Shown here in pieces: positions 33,234 through 44,605 of a stretch of 64,000 bases of DNA. The notes below the pieces were generated by a model. That model searched no databases. It was not told the DNA's origin and saw nothing but the letters and a program-made list of their open reading frames with translations. The stretch is from the NCBI RefSeq assembly GCF_022095675.1, contig NZ_JAHYSG010000036.1, forward strand, positions 39,706 through 103,705, written 5' to 3'. This DNA comes from Dactylosporangium sp. AC04546 (GTDB taxonomy: Bacteria > Actinomycetota > Actinomycetes > Mycobacteriales > Micromonosporaceae). The translations under genes and the position numbers were made by a program. Position 1 is the stretch's first letter, and the number at the start of each line of letters is the position of its first letter.

Positions 33234-35789
33234 CTACGAGCGGTCGAGCTCCAGCGCACAGCGGATCAGGCCCAGGTGCGAGTAGGCCTGGGGGTGGTTG
33301 CCCAGGGCCCGCTCGGTGAGCGGGTCGTACTCCTCGGGGAGCAGGCCGGTCGGGCCGGCGCACTCGATGAACTGGGCGAAGAGCTCCTCCGCGTCGGCGC
33401 GGCGGCCGGTGCGCAGGTACGCCTCGATCATCCACGTCGTGCACAGGTGGAACCCGCCCTCGACGCCCGGCAGGCCGTCGTCCCAGCGGTACCGGTAGAC
33501 CGTCGGGCCCTCTCGGAGGTCGGCCTCGACCGCCAGCACCGTCGCCAGGAACCGCGGGTCGTCGTCCTGGAGCAGCCCGGACAGGCCGATCCAGAGCACC
33601 GACGCGTCCATCTCCTCGTAGCCGTAGGCCACGGTGTAGGCGCCGATCTTCTCGTTCCAGCCCTTGTCGAGCACGTTCTCCGCGATGGTCGCCCGCAGCG
33701 AGCGCCACACGTCCGGCACCGGGCGGCCCTGGCGCTCGAACAGCTGGATGCCGCGGTCGACGGTCATCCAGCACATGACCTTGGAGTACACGTAGTGGCG
33801 GGGCCGCCGACGGGCCTCCCAGATGCCGTGGTCGGGCTCGTGCCAGCGCCGCTCGACCGCCTCGACCATCGCGTTCATGAGCGCGAAGTCGCCCTCCTCG
33901 GGCGGGCGGACGTCGGCCAGCGTGCAGATCAGGTCGGCGACCGGGCCGAACACGTCGAGCTGCACCTGGCCGTTGGCGGCGTTGCCGACCCGCACCGGGC
34001 GGGAGCCGGCGTAGCCGGGCAGGGCCTCGATCACGGCCTCCGGGCCGAGCTCGGTGCCGTCCAGGTTGTACAGCGGGTGCAGCCGCTCGGGGTGCCCGTC
34101 GGTGTTGTCGGAGACGCGCAGCGTCCAGCGCACCAGGGACTCCGCCTCCTCGGTCGAGCCGAGGTCGACGAGCGCCTTCGCGGTCAGCGAGGCGTCCCGC
34201 AGCCAGCAGTACCGGTAGTCCCAGTTGCGCGAGCCGCCGATCTCCTCCGGCAGCGACGAGGTCGCCGCGGCCAGGATCGCGCCGGTCGGCTTGTGCCACA
34301 GCCCGCGCAGGGTCAGCGCGCTGCGCTTGACCAGGTCGCGGGCGACCGACGGCAGCTTGAGCGCCTCGGACCAGTCGCGCCACGCGGCCTCGGCGGCGAT
34401 CTGCCGCTCGTGGACGGCGACCCGGGGCGGCTCGATCGAGTCGGTGCCGAGCCGCAGCTCGAGCATCGCCGACCCGCCGATCGCGTTGAGGTCGACCGTG
34501 GCGCGGGCCAGGTCGCTGTGGCCGTCGGAGGTGATGTCCCACTCGATGCCCGGTGAGTAGAGCACCATCGGCTCGTTCGAGCCGAGCACCAGCAGGCCGT
34601 CGTCGCCGATCGGCTGGAGGCGGATGTGCACCTGGCCGAAGTCGGGCCGCGGGACGAAGTCGAGCCGCGCGCGGGAGCTGCCGGACAGCACGCGGATCAG
34701 CGAGTTGCCGGTCGGGTGGTGGTCGAGCCAGTCCGTGACGGTCAGCCCGGACCAGCGGGTCTCGACCGTCATGGTCCCCGGCCGGTACCGCTGCCCGAGC
34801 GGGATCCCGCCGCGCTCCGGCTGGACGGTGAAGTGCCCGGCTGCGGTGTCGCCGAGCAGGTCGGCGAAGACCGCGCCGGAGTCCGGCTTCGGGTGGCACA
34901 GCCAGGTGACGCGCGCGGCCGGCGTCAGCAGCGCGACCGTGTGGGTGTTGGAGAGCATCGAGTGCCGCTCGATCGGCACCGCCTGCTCGCCGAAGAGCCA
35001 GCGCCGCCGGGTGTGCAGCAGCAGCTCCAGGATCGCCACCGCGGCCTCGGCGTCGGGAACGCTGAAGCGGGCCTGCGTCTCGTCGCCGGCGCCGACCTTG
35101 ATGCCCAGATCGGGGCCGTGCAGGTGGGCGAACGCCTTCTCGTCGGTCGCGTCGTCACCCAGGTAGACGATCGCGCTCGCCGAGACCTGCATCCGCAGGG
35201 CGTCGACGGCCAGGCCCTTGTCGGTCGGCACCACCGACAGCTCGATGACCTCCTTGCCGGTGGTCACCTCGATGTCGGGCCACAGGGCGGCGCCGCTGCG
35301 CACGGCGTCGAAGACGCGCTGCGCCACGTCACGCGGCGCGGCGCGGGTGTGCACGGCGATGCTCGCGGGCTTGCCCTCGAGCCGCACGCCGGGCTGGTCC
35401 TTGCAGATGGCGGTCAGGGCGCTCTGCAGCTCGGCGCGGCGCTGCTGGCGCTCGAGCGGCAACTCGTCGACGAAGCCGACGTCGAACTCGGAGCCGTGGC
35501 TGCCGACCAGTCGCACCTCGGCGGGGAGGCGCGACAGGGCGGCGAGGTCACGCAGGGCGCGTCCGCTGATCACGCCCACTGTCGTCTGCGGCAACGACGA
35601 CAGCGCACGGACGGCGGCTACGGATTCGGCAGTGGGGGTCGCCTTCGTTGGGTCGGCGACGATCGGCGCGAGGGTGCCGTCGTAGTCACACGCCACCAAG
35701 AGGTTCGGCACGCGTGCGACGCGCAGCACCGCCGCGCGGAGGTCCGGGTCGAGCGAGAGGACGTGGCCTGTCGCCGAAGTTTGGTTCAT
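33234..35789 (-). CDS. otsB: Trehalose-6-phosphate phosphatase fused to a GH15 hydrolase
   Basis: An 851-residue fusion. Residues 20–260 are a HAD-type trehalose-phosphatase: nucleophile D35 and acid D37 in ACDYDGTLAPI, SGRALRDL, GSHGSEFD and YLGDDATDEKAF. Residues 270–851 are a glucoamylase/trehalase-like GH15 domain: an N-terminal beta-sandwich, then an (alpha/alpha)6 barrel with GSRNWDYRYCWLRDAS, RWTLRVSDNTDG and EMDASVLWIG. The first part releases trehalose from trehalose-6-phosphate made by OtsA upstream (75 bases away, same strand). The second may hydrolyse trehalose or a related glucan, giving synthesis and turnover in one chain. Such fusions are known in actinobacteria. Confidence 0.93.
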   Translation of the reverse strand: MNQTSATGHVLSLDPDLRAAVLRVARVPNLLVACDYDGTLAPIVADPTKATPTAESVAAVRALSSLPQTTVGVISGRALRDLAALSRLPAEVRLVGSHGSEFDVGFVDELPLERQQRRAELQSALTAICKDQPGVRLEGKPASIAVHTRAAPRDVAQRVFDAVRSGAALWPDIEVTTGKEVIELSVVPTDKGLAVDALRMQVSASAIVYLGDDATDEKAFAHLHGPDLGIKVGAGDETQARFSVPDAEAAVAILELLLHTRRRWLFGEQAVPIERHSMLSNTHTVALLTPAARVTWLCHPKPDSGAVFADLLGDTAAGHFTVQPERGGIPLGQRYRPGTMTVETRWSGLTVTDWLDHHPTGNSLIRVLSGSSRARLDFVPRPDFGQVHIRLQPIGDDGLLVLGSNEPMVLYSPGIEWDITSDGHSDLARATVDLNAIGGSAMLELRLGTDSIEPPRVAVHERQIAAEAAWRDWSEALKLPSVARDLVKRSALTLRGLWHKPTGAILAAATSSLPEEIGGSRNWDYRYCWLRDASLTAKALVDLGSTEEAESLVRWTLRVSDNTDGHPERLHPLYNLDGTELGPEAVIEALPGYAGSRPVRVGNAANGQVQLDVFGPVADLICTLADVRPPEEGDFALMNAMVEAVERRWHEPDHGIWEARRRPRHYVYSKVMCWMTVDRGIQLFERQGRPVPDVWRSLRATIAENVLDKGWNEKIGAYTVAYGYEEMDASVLWIGLSGLLQDDDPRFLATVLAVEADLREGPTVYRYRWDDGLPGVEGGFHLCTTWMIEAYLRTGRRADAEELFAQFIECAGPTGLLPEEYDPLTERALGNHPQAYSHLGLIRCALELDRS

Positions 35790-35864
35790 GTCCGGCCTGT
35801 TCGTGGGAGCGATGGAGGTCGTTGGTACATCGGAGGTGGGAACGGCGGGTGATCGGCGGGTGCG

Positions 35865-37265
35865 TCATGAGGCCTCGCCGAGCGCGTCGAGGAAGGCGTC
35901 CGCCCAGGCGCGGACGTCGTGCGAGCGCAGGTGGGAATGCATAGCATGCATCCGCTTGCGCCCCTCGACCGGGTCGACGTGGATCGCGCGCATGAGTGCG
36001 TCCTTCACTCCGTCGAGGTCGTGCGGGTTGCACAGGAACGCCTGGCGCAGTTCGGCCGCCGCGCCGGCAAACTCGGACAGCACGAGGGCGCCACCGCCGT
36101 CGGCGCGGGCACCGACGTACTCCTTGGCCACCAGATTCATGCCGTCCCTCAACGGAGTCACCATCATGACGTCGGCCGCTACGTACAACGCGGCCAACTC
36201 AGCCCGACTGTACGACTGATGGAGGTAGTGCACCGCAGGTTGGCCAACTCGTCCGTACTCGCCATTGATGCGCCCGACCTCGCGTTCAACATTCACCCGG
36301 AGAGTCTGGTAGTGCTCCACCCGCTCCCGACTCGGCGTAGCCACTTGTACCATCACCGTCTCAGGCGCCGTGAGTCGTCCTTCCGACAGCAGTTCCCTGA
36401 ACGCTTTGAGCCTTCTTTCGATGCCTTTGGTGTAGTCGAGCCGGTCGACGCCGAGGATGATCGTGCGCGGGTCGCCCAGCTCGGTCCGGATGGCTTTGGC
36501 TCTGGCCTGCACTTCCGGCGAGGCGGCGAGCCGCTCCATCTCGGCCACGTCGATCGAGATGGGGAACGCTTCGGCGCGCACCGTGCGGCCCTCCCACTCG
36601 ACGATGCCGCGCCGCACGCGGGTGCCGAGCAGATGTCGGGACAGTTGGACGAAGTTCTGTGCGCCGAGTGGCCGTTGGAAACCGACCAGATCGGCACCGA
36701 GCAGGCCCTTGAGAAGTTCGGCCCGGCGGGGTAGTTGCATGAACAGCTCGACCGGCGGGAACGGGATGTGCAGAAAGAACCCGATCCGTAGATCGGGCCG
36801 GGTCTCGCGGAGCAGGGCGGGCACGAGTTGCAGCTGGTAGTCCTGCACCCAGACGGTCGCGCCGGGACCCGCGTGGTCGGCCACGGCCTTGGCGAAGCGC
36901 TCGTTGACCAGGCGGTAGGTCTCCCACCACCGGCGCTTGAAGATGGGCGTCTCGACGGCGTCGTGGTAGAGGGGCCACAGGCTGGAGTTGGAGAACCCCT
37001 CGTAGTACCGCTCGATCTCGGCCGCGCTCAGCGAGACGGGCGCCAGCCGCACGCCCCCGGTCTCGATCGTCTCCTCCGGAAGCTCCGGCTCGCCGACCCC
37101 GCCCGGCCAGCCGACCCAGGTGCCGTTGTACTGCTGGAGCACGGGCTCGAGTGCGGTCACCAGCCCACCGGGGCTCCTGCGAAAGCTCACCTCACCGTCC
37201 GGACCGACCACCTTGTCGACCGGCAGCCGGTTGGCGACCACCACGAATGCACTGTTTCCAGCCAC
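35865..37265 (-). CDS. otsA: Trehalose-6-phosphate synthase
   Basis: A 466-residue GT20 glycosyltransferase that joins glucose from a nucleotide sugar to glucose-6-phosphate. Key segments: [11 protein letters not shown] and [11 protein letters not shown] at the acceptor loop, [46 protein letters not shown] and [16 protein letters not shown]. All are intact, and the length is normal. It lies upstream of the phosphatase–GH15 fusion in the same direction, forming the OtsAB trehalose operon for osmotic and desiccation stress. The 110 bases to the divergent gene at 37376 hold the promoter. Confidence 0.96.
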   Translation of the reverse strand: MAGNSAFVVVANRLPVDKVVGPDGEVSFRRSPGGLVTALEPVLQQYNGTWVGWPGGVGEPELPEETIETGGVRLAPVSLSAAEIERYYEGFSNSSLWPLYHDAVETPIFKRRWWETYRLVNERFAKAVADHAGPGATVWVQDYQLQLVPALLRETRPDLRIGFFLHIPFPPVELFMQLPRRAELLKGLLGADLVGFQRPLGAQNFVQLSRHLLGTRVRRGIVEWEGRTVRAEAFPISIDVAEMERLAASPEVQARAKAIRTELGDPRTIILGVDRLDYTKGIERRLKAFRELLSEGRLTAPETVMVQVATPSRERVEHYQTLRVNVEREVGRINGEYGRVGQPAVHYLHQSYSRAELAALYVAADVMMVTPLRDGMNLVAKEYVGARADGGGALVLSEFAGAAAELRQAFLCNPHDLDGVKDALMRAIHVDPVEGRKRMHAMHSHLRSHDVRAWADAFLDALGEAS

Positions 37266-37375
37266 GTGTGTTGTCCTCCCCCTGGGTGATCCACCCTCGT
37301 ACTTTCAGCCTACTGATCCCCATCGCCACCCGGCACCATGCAGCGGGCTGGCTCACAGGTGCGATCCTGCTGTGC

Positions 37376-37936
37376 ATGTCGCGCTACGGTCCTGAAGCGG
37401 AGCGGGAGTCGAGCCGGACGGCCGTCGTCCTGCTGTCGCTGCTCATCCTCACCGTCCTGGGTGCATTGCTGGGCTACATCCTCGGTAAGCGCGACATTGA
37501 CGCTGATAAGTCACTGTCCGGTGACGGAAAGTCTCCCACGGCGTCCGCGCGGACCTCTGCGGGGGCTTCTGCGGCGCCGGTCGCCGAGCCGTGCCCGGAC
37601 TTCATCGGAAAGGCGGCGCAGGCCCGGAAGGGGAATACGAAGCTCCCGCTGGTGCTTGTGCTGTACATCCGCACCGACCGGAACAGCGAGGTGTGGATCT
37701 GTCGCGAGAGCAGCGGCCTCGGCCTGTGGTATCAGGGGCATGACAAGCGGCAGGGCTACTACCCGGACGAGATCCCGGTCGAGGGCGACAACGGTCTGCT
37801 GCTGTCGACCGTGACCGCGGCCGGCGACGGGTTCCTCGCGACCAACGAGGAGACGCAGTACCGGGTGTCCCGCAAGGAGCTCAAGGTCAGCGGCAAGCAG
37901 AACTACACGGCCAATGTCGTGCAGTCGGCGCCGTAG
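37376..37936 (+). CDS. Single-pass membrane-anchored hypothetical protein
   Basis: A 186-residue protein not recognised. It has a short charged N-terminus, one membrane helix (about 17–38, VVLLSLLILTVLGALLG), a Ser/Ala/Thr-rich linker (about 50–70) and an outer domain of about 115 residues with two Cys (PCPDFIGK and VWICRESS), which may form a disulfide. The end part is rich in Tyr and Lys (WYQGHDKRQGYYPDE). The ATG at 37376 is chosen because the membrane helix follows at normal distance; earlier in-frame starts would cover the otsA promoter region. Divergent from otsA. Confidence 0.7.
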   Translation: MSRYGPEAERESSRTAVVLLSLLILTVLGALLGYILGKRDIDADKSLSGDGKSPTASARTSAGASAAPVAEPCPDFIGKAAQARKGNTKLPLVLVLYIRTDRNSEVWICRESSGLGLWYQGHDKRQGYYPDEIPVEGDNGLLLSTVTAAGDGFLATNEETQYRVSRKELKVSGKQNYTANVVQSAP

Positions 37937-38029
37937 GGCCGGATTGGGCACTCCGCGACGGGCCTGGAAAGATTGGGCCTGACATCTGACTTGAACACAC
38001 GTTCCGCAAACCGGAGGTAGGGGCGCACC

Positions 38030-39709
<1,680 letters not shown>

Positions 39710-39712
39710 TCC

Positions 39713-40114
39713 GTGGCCAGGTTCGTCCATCACTGCGCCCTGCGCTGGTCCGACCTGGACGCGTACGGGCACGTCAACAACGCGCGCTTCCTCACCCTCT
39801 ACGAGGAGGCGCGCGTTGCGCTGATGTTCACCGCCGCCCAGGCGGCCGGGCTGGCGACGTTCGAGGACGGCATCGTCATCTCACGTCATGAGATCGACTA
39901 CCTCCGGCCGATCGACTACGGCGACCCGGTCCGCATCGAGCTGTGGCTCGAGGAGATCAAGGCGAGCCGGTTGACGGTCGCCTACGAGCTGTTCGACGGC
40001 GACGAGCTCGCGTCCCGCGCCCGGACCGTGTGCGTGCCCTTCGACCTGGAGGCCGGCCGGCCGCGGCGGGTCAAGGACGTCGAACGCGAGTTCCTCTCAC
40101 CATGGCTTGGCTAG
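39713..40114 (+). CDS. Hot-dog fold acyl-CoA thioesterase (4HBT/YbgC type)
   Basis: A 133-residue hot-dog thioesterase. The active-site strand and helix are clear: LRWSDLDAYGHVNNARFLTLYEEAR, written in parts because the motif D-x-D-x-x-G-H-V-N-N carries the catalytic Asp and the conserved Asn pair. HEIDYLRPIDYGDPVRIE follows. These enzymes cut small or aromatic acyl-CoA thioesters. A GTG start three bases past the ettA stop suggests co-transcription. Its end overlaps the next gene by 13 bases. Confidence 0.92.
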   Translation: MARFVHHCALRWSDLDAYGHVNNARFLTLYEEARVALMFTAAQAAGLATFEDGIVISRHEIDYLRPIDYGDPVRIELWLEEIKASRLTVAYELFDGDELASRARTVCVPFDLEAGRPRRVKDVEREFLSPWLG

Positions 40115-40728
40115 CCGGTTCCAGCCACTCGGACGCCCGGGCGTTCCTCGCGCGGCTGGTGCGGCTGGACCCCGGCGCCCTGGTCCGGTTGCGGCCCGCG
40201 GGGGAGGGCGCGGTGGCCCTGTGGTCCCGCCTTCCATGGGGTGTACTGGTGTGCCGCGGCGTGGCCGGCTCGGTCCCGCGCGACCGGACCGTGCTCGGGT
40301 CCGAGCTGGCGGCGACCCTCGTCGACGGCGAGCTTCCCACATCGCGGGACACTGATTGGCGGTGGTCGATCCCATCGGCGCCCGGCACGGTCGTCGAGCG
40401 GATCCCGGCCGCCGACGTGCGCCGGGTCGGCGCCGCCGCCGCGGAGACCCTGCGGACCGCCGCCGCCGAGGGGGTCGGCGGCCGGGCGGTCGGCTCCCGG
40501 ATGCTGCGCGACGCGCTCCTCGACCACGTGCCGATCATGGTCACGACGGACGACGGATCGCGTATACCCGTCTCCCAGCGCCTCGTCCAGGCCGTCGTCC
40601 GGATGGGCTTCGTCGGCGAGGGCCCCGGAGACTTCGTCGATGTCCGTATTTCGGGCCCATGGACGGCCCTGGCCTGCGCATATGGCTCTGCCTGGCATCG
40701 TGCCGCCGGATCACTCCTCATCGGATAG
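40102..40728 (+). CDS. Hypothetical actinobacterial protein
   Basis: A 208-residue soluble protein that I do not recognise. The N-terminal half is alpha/beta (SHSDARAFLARLVRLDPGAL, ALWSRLPWGVLVCR), and the C-terminal half mainly helical (RVGAAAAETLRTAAAEG, MLRDALLDHVPI, SQRLVQAVVRMGFV). No signal peptide, membrane helix, metal cluster or catalytic motif is seen. The ATG at 40102 lies within the end of the thioesterase gene, so translation of the two is probably coupled, and ettA, the thioesterase and this gene look like one operon. A weak hairpin at about 40740–40768 may end it. Confidence 0.75.
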   Translation: MAWLAGSSHSDARAFLARLVRLDPGALVRLRPAGEGAVALWSRLPWGVLVCRGVAGSVPRDRTVLGSELAATLVDGELPTSRDTDWRWSIPSAPGTVVERIPAADVRRVGAAAAETLRTAAAEGVGGRAVGSRMLRDALLDHVPIMVTTDDGSRIPVSQRLVQAVVRMGFVGEGPGDFVDVRISGPWTALACAYGSAWHRAAGSLLIG

Positions 40729-40897
40729 ACGGCTGTAAGACCCTCACCCGAACGGGTGGTGCGAGGGTGAAATTGGGGGCTGCTGAAACTCGGCCGAACG
40801 GGTACCGTCCTCTTTCGGGTCCACCGCCGAGCGAATTCACCTGGCGACGGACCGCACATGCGGGTGGAGGCGCACGGGGGAGCAGGGAGCGCGGGAG

Positions 40898-41422
40898 ATG
40901 CCAAGATGGCCATGGCGGGCCGAGCCGACGGACAGCACCGTCGCGCAGCTCGCCCGGGAGGACGCAACCCCGGTGACCGACAAGCCGTGCGACGGTTCCC
41001 ACGGGGTCGCGCCGGTCACGCTGCTGCGGGTGGCGGAGGCCCTCGAGAAGCTGGAGATCCGATACCTGACCGACGGCGACGGAAGCCTGCTCGCGCTCTG
41101 GGAGCGCCACGCGGTGCTGTTCGCGCTGGAGGGGCCCTCGGACGAGATCCTGGTGATCCGGGCCCGGCCGCACGCGACCGTGCCGCCGGACTGGGCCGAC
41201 CGGTCCTACCGGGTGGTGAACGAGTGGAACCACACGCGCCGCTTCTACAAGGCGTATGTGGGTGACCCCACCGACCGCGGTCAGCTGCCGATCTACGCCG
41301 AGATGCAGGTGCCGCTGCTGTCCGGCGTCCACGACGCGCTCATCGCCGAGATCGTCGACTGTGCCGCGACGGTCGCCCTGGGCTTCGTGGACTGGCTCCA
41401 CGACGAGGGTGGCCTCCTGTAG
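40898..41422 (+). CDS. YbjN domain-containing protein
   Basis: A 174-residue protein of the YbjN (secretion-chaperone-like) fold. The domain covers about 38–168 with [44 protein letters not shown] and a C-terminal helix [18 protein letters not shown]. YbjN proteins are stress-linked and probably chaperone-like; no enzymatic site is known. The first 35 residues are variable and may be shorter if a downstream start is used. A single gene, 169 bases after the preceding one. Confidence 0.85.
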   Translation: MPRWPWRAEPTDSTVAQLAREDATPVTDKPCDGSHGVAPVTLLRVAEALEKLEIRYLTDGDGSLLALWERHAVLFALEGPSDEILVIRARPHATVPPDWADRSYRVVNEWNHTRRFYKAYVGDPTDRGQLPIYAEMQVPLLSGVHDALIAEIVDCAATVALGFVDWLHDEGGLL

Positions 41423-41445
41423 GACCGCCGGCGCAGGCTGCGGAA

Positions 41446-41465
41446 GCAGCTGCACGTGCAGCTGC
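41446..41465. repeat. Perfect 20-base palindrome
   Basis: The two halves, 41446–41455 and 41456–41465, are exact reverse complements (GCAGCTGCAC/GTGCAGCTGC), 24 bases past the YbjN stop. Without a loop it suits a dimeric DNA-binding protein better than a terminator. Confidence 0.7.
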
Positions 41466-41512
41466 ACCCCCCACCGCCGACGCGGTTCGTCACCCATCAG
41501 CTCGCGGTCATC

Positions 41513-41553
41513 GTGTCCGCATTTATACGGATTTGTCGTGTAAATGCGGACAC
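41513..41553. repeat. 13-bp inverted repeat, relative of the 33081 element
   Basis: Arms 41513–41525 and 41541–41553 are perfect complements around 15 bases that contain ACGGATTTGT. The same core, with few changes, lies at the centre of the inverted repeat at 33081–33159. It is upstream of lepA. The remaining gene-free stretch to 41646 shows only the lepA leader. Confidence 0.75.
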
Positions 41554-41646
41554 TGCCGTGAGATGGAGGGTGGCAGTGGCTCAGGGGTACGGCCGGCGGC
41601 GTGGGACGATGTAGGAGATCCCCACCCGCATGGAGAACGGACGCCT

Positions 41647-43527
41647 GTGCCACCGACCATCGACCCCGGCGCGAACCGGCCCGGTGCCACCGCGCCGGAC
41701 CGCATTCGCAACTTCTGCATCATCGCCCACATCGACCACGGGAAGTCGACGTTGGCTGACCGGATGCTGCAGCTCACCGAGGTGGTGGATTCGCGGCAGA
41801 TGCGCGCGCAGTACCTCGACCGCATGGACATCGAGCGCGAGCGGGGCATCACGATCAAGAGCCAGGCGGTCCGCATGCCGTGGGCCGTGCGCGAGGGCGA
41901 CCTGACCGGCGAGGCCTTCGTCCTCAACATGATCGACACGCCCGGCCACGTGGACTTCACCTACGAGGTCTCCCGCAGCCTGGCCGCGTGCGAGGGCGCG
42001 GTGCTGCTCGTCGACGCCGCCCAGGGGATCGAGGCGCAGACCCTCGCCAACCTGTATCTCGCGCTCGAGAACGACATGCACATCATCCCGGTGCTGAACA
42101 AGATCGACCTGCCGGCCGCTCAGCCGGAGAAGTACGCCGAGGAGCTCGCGCACCTCATCGGGTGCGAGCCCGACGACTGCCTGCGGGTCAGCGGCAAGAC
42201 CGGCGTCGGGGTCTCACACCTGCTCGACGAGATCGTGCGGCAGTTCCCCGCCCCGAAGGGCGAGTCGGACGGCGCCGCGCGCGCCATGATCTTCGACTCG
42301 GTCTACGACGTCTACCGGGGCGTCGTGACGTACGTCCGGGTCGTGGACGGGCGGATCGAGGCGCGCGACCGGATCCGGATGATGTCCACCGGCGCCGTGC
42401 ACGAGCTGCTGGAGATCGGCGTCATCTCGCCCGAGCCGATCAAGGGCGCGGCGCTGGGCGCCGGCGAGGTGGGATACCTCATCACCGGCGTGAAGGACGT
42501 CCGGCAGTCCCGCGTCGGTGACACGGTGACGATCAACGCGAAGCCGGCCGCCGAGCCGCTGGGGGGCTACAAGGACCCCAAGCCGATGGTGTACTCCGGC
42601 CTGTACCCGATCGACGGCTCCGACTACCCGCTGCTGCGCGACGCGCTCGACAAGCTCAAGCTCAACGACGCGGCCCTGGTCTACGAGCCGGAGACGAGCG
42701 CGGCGCTCGGCTTCGGGTTCCGCTGCGGCTTCCTCGGCCTGCTGCACCTGGAGATCATCCAGGAGCGCCTGGAGCGGGAGTTCAACCTCGACCTGATCTC
42801 GACGGCGCCCAACGTGGTGTATCGCGTGATCATGGACGACGGCACCGAGCACGCCGTCACCAACCCCAGCGAGTTCCCCGACGGCAAGACGGGCCAGATC
42901 TACGAGCCCACCGTCCGGGCGACGGTCCTGACCCCCAACGACTTCGTCGGCGCGGTCATGGAACTCTGCCAGGGCCGCCGCGGCAGCCTGCTCGGCATGG
43001 ACTACCTGTCCGCCGACCGGGTCGAGCTGCGATACACGCTGCCCCTCGGCGAGATCATCTACGACTTCTTCGACCAGCTGAAGAGCCGCACCAAGGGCTA
43101 CGCCAGCCTCGACTACGAGCCGAGCGGCGAGCAGCAGGCCGACCTGGTCAAGGTGGACATCCTGCTGCACGGCGAGGCGGTCGACGCGTTCAGCTCGATC
43201 GTGCACAAGGACAAGGCGTACAACTACGGCGTCACCATCGCCGCCAAGCTGCAGAAGCTCATCCCGCGCCAGCAGTTCGAGGTGCCGATCCAGGCCGCCA
43301 TCGGCAGCCGCATCATCGCCCGCGAGACGATCCGGGCCATCCGCAAGGACGTGCTCGCGAAGTGCTACGGCGGTGACATCAGCCGGAAGCGCAAGCTGCT
43401 GGAGAAGCAGAAGGAAGGCAAGAAGCGCATGAAGATGGTCGGGCGCGTGGAGGTGCCGCAGGAGGCCTTCATCGCCGCGCTGTCGACCTCCGACACGGCC
43501 CCCACGGACACCAAGTCGAAGAAGTGA
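41647..43527 (+). CDS. lepA: Elongation factor 4 (LepA), ribosome-associated GTPase
   Basis: A 626-residue translational GTPase. G-motifs: AHIDHGKST (27–35), the switch I region with [22 protein letters not shown]. Domain II and the LepA-specific C-terminal domain follow, ending with the basic [20 protein letters not shown] segment. It promotes back-translocation or helps ribosome assembly and stress recovery. The GTG at 41647 gives the usual N-terminus; an ATG at 41630 is out of frame. Its stop overlaps the NUDIX start. The order lepA then hemW then hrcA is typical of actinobacteria. Confidence 0.97.
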   Translation: MPPTIDPGANRPGATAPDRIRNFCIIAHIDHGKSTLADRMLQLTEVVDSRQMRAQYLDRMDIERERGITIKSQAVRMPWAVREGDLTGEAFVLNMIDTPGHVDFTYEVSRSLAACEGAVLLVDAAQGIEAQTLANLYLALENDMHIIPVLNKIDLPAAQPEKYAEELAHLIGCEPDDCLRVSGKTGVGVSHLLDEIVRQFPAPKGESDGAARAMIFDSVYDVYRGVVTYVRVVDGRIEARDRIRMMSTGAVHELLEIGVISPEPIKGAALGAGEVGYLITGVKDVRQSRVGDTVTINAKPAAEPLGGYKDPKPMVYSGLYPIDGSDYPLLRDALDKLKLNDAALVYEPETSAALGFGFRCGFLGLLHLEIIQERLEREFNLDLISTAPNVVYRVIMDDGTEHAVTNPSEFPDGKTGQIYEPTVRATVLTPNDFVGAVMELCQGRRGSLLGMDYLSADRVELRYTLPLGEIIYDFFDQLKSRTKGYASLDYEPSGEQQADLVKVDILLHGEAVDAFSSIVHKDKAYNYGVTIAAKLQKLIPRQQFEVPIQAAIGSRIIARETIRAIRKDVLAKCYGGDISRKRKLLEKQKEGKKRMKMVGRVEVPQEAFIAALSTSDTAPTDTKSKK

Positions 43528-44012
43528 TGCACTGCCCGCGGTGCGGTGCCCGGCTCGCCCAGGCGCCGCCGACGGCGTGCGGTGCGTGCGCGTACGCCAT
43601 CTACGTCAACCCCCGCCCGACCGGCACCGGGATCATCGTGGAGCGCGGCCGGTTCCTGGCGATCCGCCGGGTCCGCGACCCGCGGGCGGGCTGGTGGGAC
43701 CTGCCCGGCGGCTTCTGCGACGCCTTCGAGCACCCGGCCGACGCGGCCGTGCGGGAGGCGCGCGAGGAGCTCGGCCTGGCGATCGAGCTGGGTGAGCTCG
43801 TCGGCATGTACATCGGGACGTACGAGTTCCAGGGGGAGGCCCTGCCGGTCCTGGACTGCTTCTGGCTGGCGAGTGTGGTCTCCGGGGAGCTGCGCCTCGA
43901 CCCCTCCGAGGCCAGCGAGTACGAATGGTTTCCATTGGCCGATCCGCCGGAAATGGCGTTTCCGACCATGGATGCCGCATTGCGTCGGGTCGCGCTTCGT
44001 TTGGTGCCCTGA
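43527..44012 (+). CDS. NUDIX hydrolase with N-terminal zinc ribbon
   Basis: A 161-residue NUDIX enzyme. An N-terminal rubredoxin-like zinc ribbon (CPRCGARL and CGACAYAI, C-x2-C twice) is followed by the NUDIX domain with the box GGFCDAFEHPADAAVREARE continuing into ELGL, including the metal-binding REAREE core. This layout is shared with NudC-like and ADP-ribose/NADH pyrophosphatase relatives, but the protein is half the length of NudC. The ATG shares one base with the lepA stop (TGATG); a GTG three bases earlier is possible. Substrate unknown. Confidence 0.9.
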   Translation: MHCPRCGARLAQAPPTACGACAYAIYVNPRPTGTGIIVERGRFLAIRRVRDPRAGWWDLPGGFCDAFEHPADAAVREAREELGLAIELGELVGMYIGTYEFQGEALPVLDCFWLASVVSGELRLDPSEASEYEWFPLADPPEMAFPTMDAALRRVALRLVP

Positions 44013-44025
44013 ATCCGTGGGCAAA

Positions 44026-44066
44026 AGAACCTCAACCGCAAAGCACAATCCCCTGGTTGAGGTTCT
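44026..44066 (+). terminator. 12-bp perfect inverted repeat between NUDIX and GlsB/YeaQ genes
   Basis: Arms 44026–44037 and 44055–44066 with a 17-base loop. It starts 14 bases after the NUDIX stop and ends 12 bases before the next GTG, close to that gene's GGAGG site, so it may either end the lepA transcript or control access to the next start. Confidence 0.6.
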
Positions 44067-44078
44067 GAGGAGGAGACC

Positions 44079-44360
44079 GTGACTGTCACCGGAATCATCA
44101 CCGCGCTGATCGTCGGTCTGATCATTGGCGCGCTCGGTCGGCTGGTGGTCCCCGGCCGCCAGAGCATCCCGATCTGGCTGACGATGGTCATCGGTATCGT
44201 CGCCGCCCTGCTGGGCACGGTGATCGCGAACGCGATCGGCATTTCGACCGACACGCCGGGCGTCGACTGGGGCGAGCTGCTCGTCCAGGTCATCCTGGCC
44301 GCCGTGGGCGTGGCGCTGGTGGTCGGCGTGGCCGGCCGTGGTCGCCGCACGCTGCCGTAA
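44079..44360 (+). CDS. GlsB/YeaQ/YmgE family stress membrane protein
   Basis: A 93-residue protein with three membrane helices (about 5–23, 31–50, 66–86). The family pattern is clear: a Gly-rich first helix (IITALIVGLIIGALGRLVVPG), written over its limits in short form, then a WLTMVIGIVAALLGTVIA helix, and a last VILAAVGVALVVGVAGRGRR. These transglycosylase-associated/GlsB proteins rise under general stress; their mechanism is not known. The GTG follows GAGGAGGAGACC, a very strong ribosome site. A perfect hairpin terminator follows. Confidence 0.9.
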   Translation: MTVTGIITALIVGLIIGALGRLVVPGRQSIPIWLTMVIGIVAALLGTVIANAIGISTDTPGVDWGELLVQVILAAVGVALVVGVAGRGRRTLP

Positions 44361-44380
44361 CGGCGCCTACAAAAAGCGAC

Positions 44381-44415
44381 AGGCCCTCGCCTCTTCCCCC
44401 GGGAGGCGAGGGCCT
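44381..44415. terminator. Perfect 13-bp hairpin, probably bidirectional
   Basis: Arms 44381–44393 and 44403–44415, nine-base loop, 21 bases after the GlsB/YeaQ stop. An A5 run on the left side gives a T-run on the minus strand, so it can also stop transcripts coming from the PhyH gene. Confidence 0.85.
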
Positions 44416-44544
44416 CGCCGTATCCGCTCCGGACGGGCCACTCAGCGACGACAATGCCGCACCGCACCGGGCTCGCTGTTTTCGGCCGCGCATTCAGAGA
44501 TAGTGACCTCGGCTCCACCCACACCGGCATCCGCAGCGGAAGCG

Positions 44545-44591
44545 CGAACGCCCGGCCACCCGCCGGGGGTACGGCAGGCACCGGGCGTTCG
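44545..44591 (-). terminator. 11-bp hairpin after the PhyH gene
   Basis: Arms 44545–44555 and 44581–44591 are exact complements with a 25-base loop, 15 bases past the stop of the oxygenase gene. The bases between this and 44415 hold no gene. Confidence 0.65.
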
Positions 44592-44605
44592 AACCAGGCG
44601 TCAGG

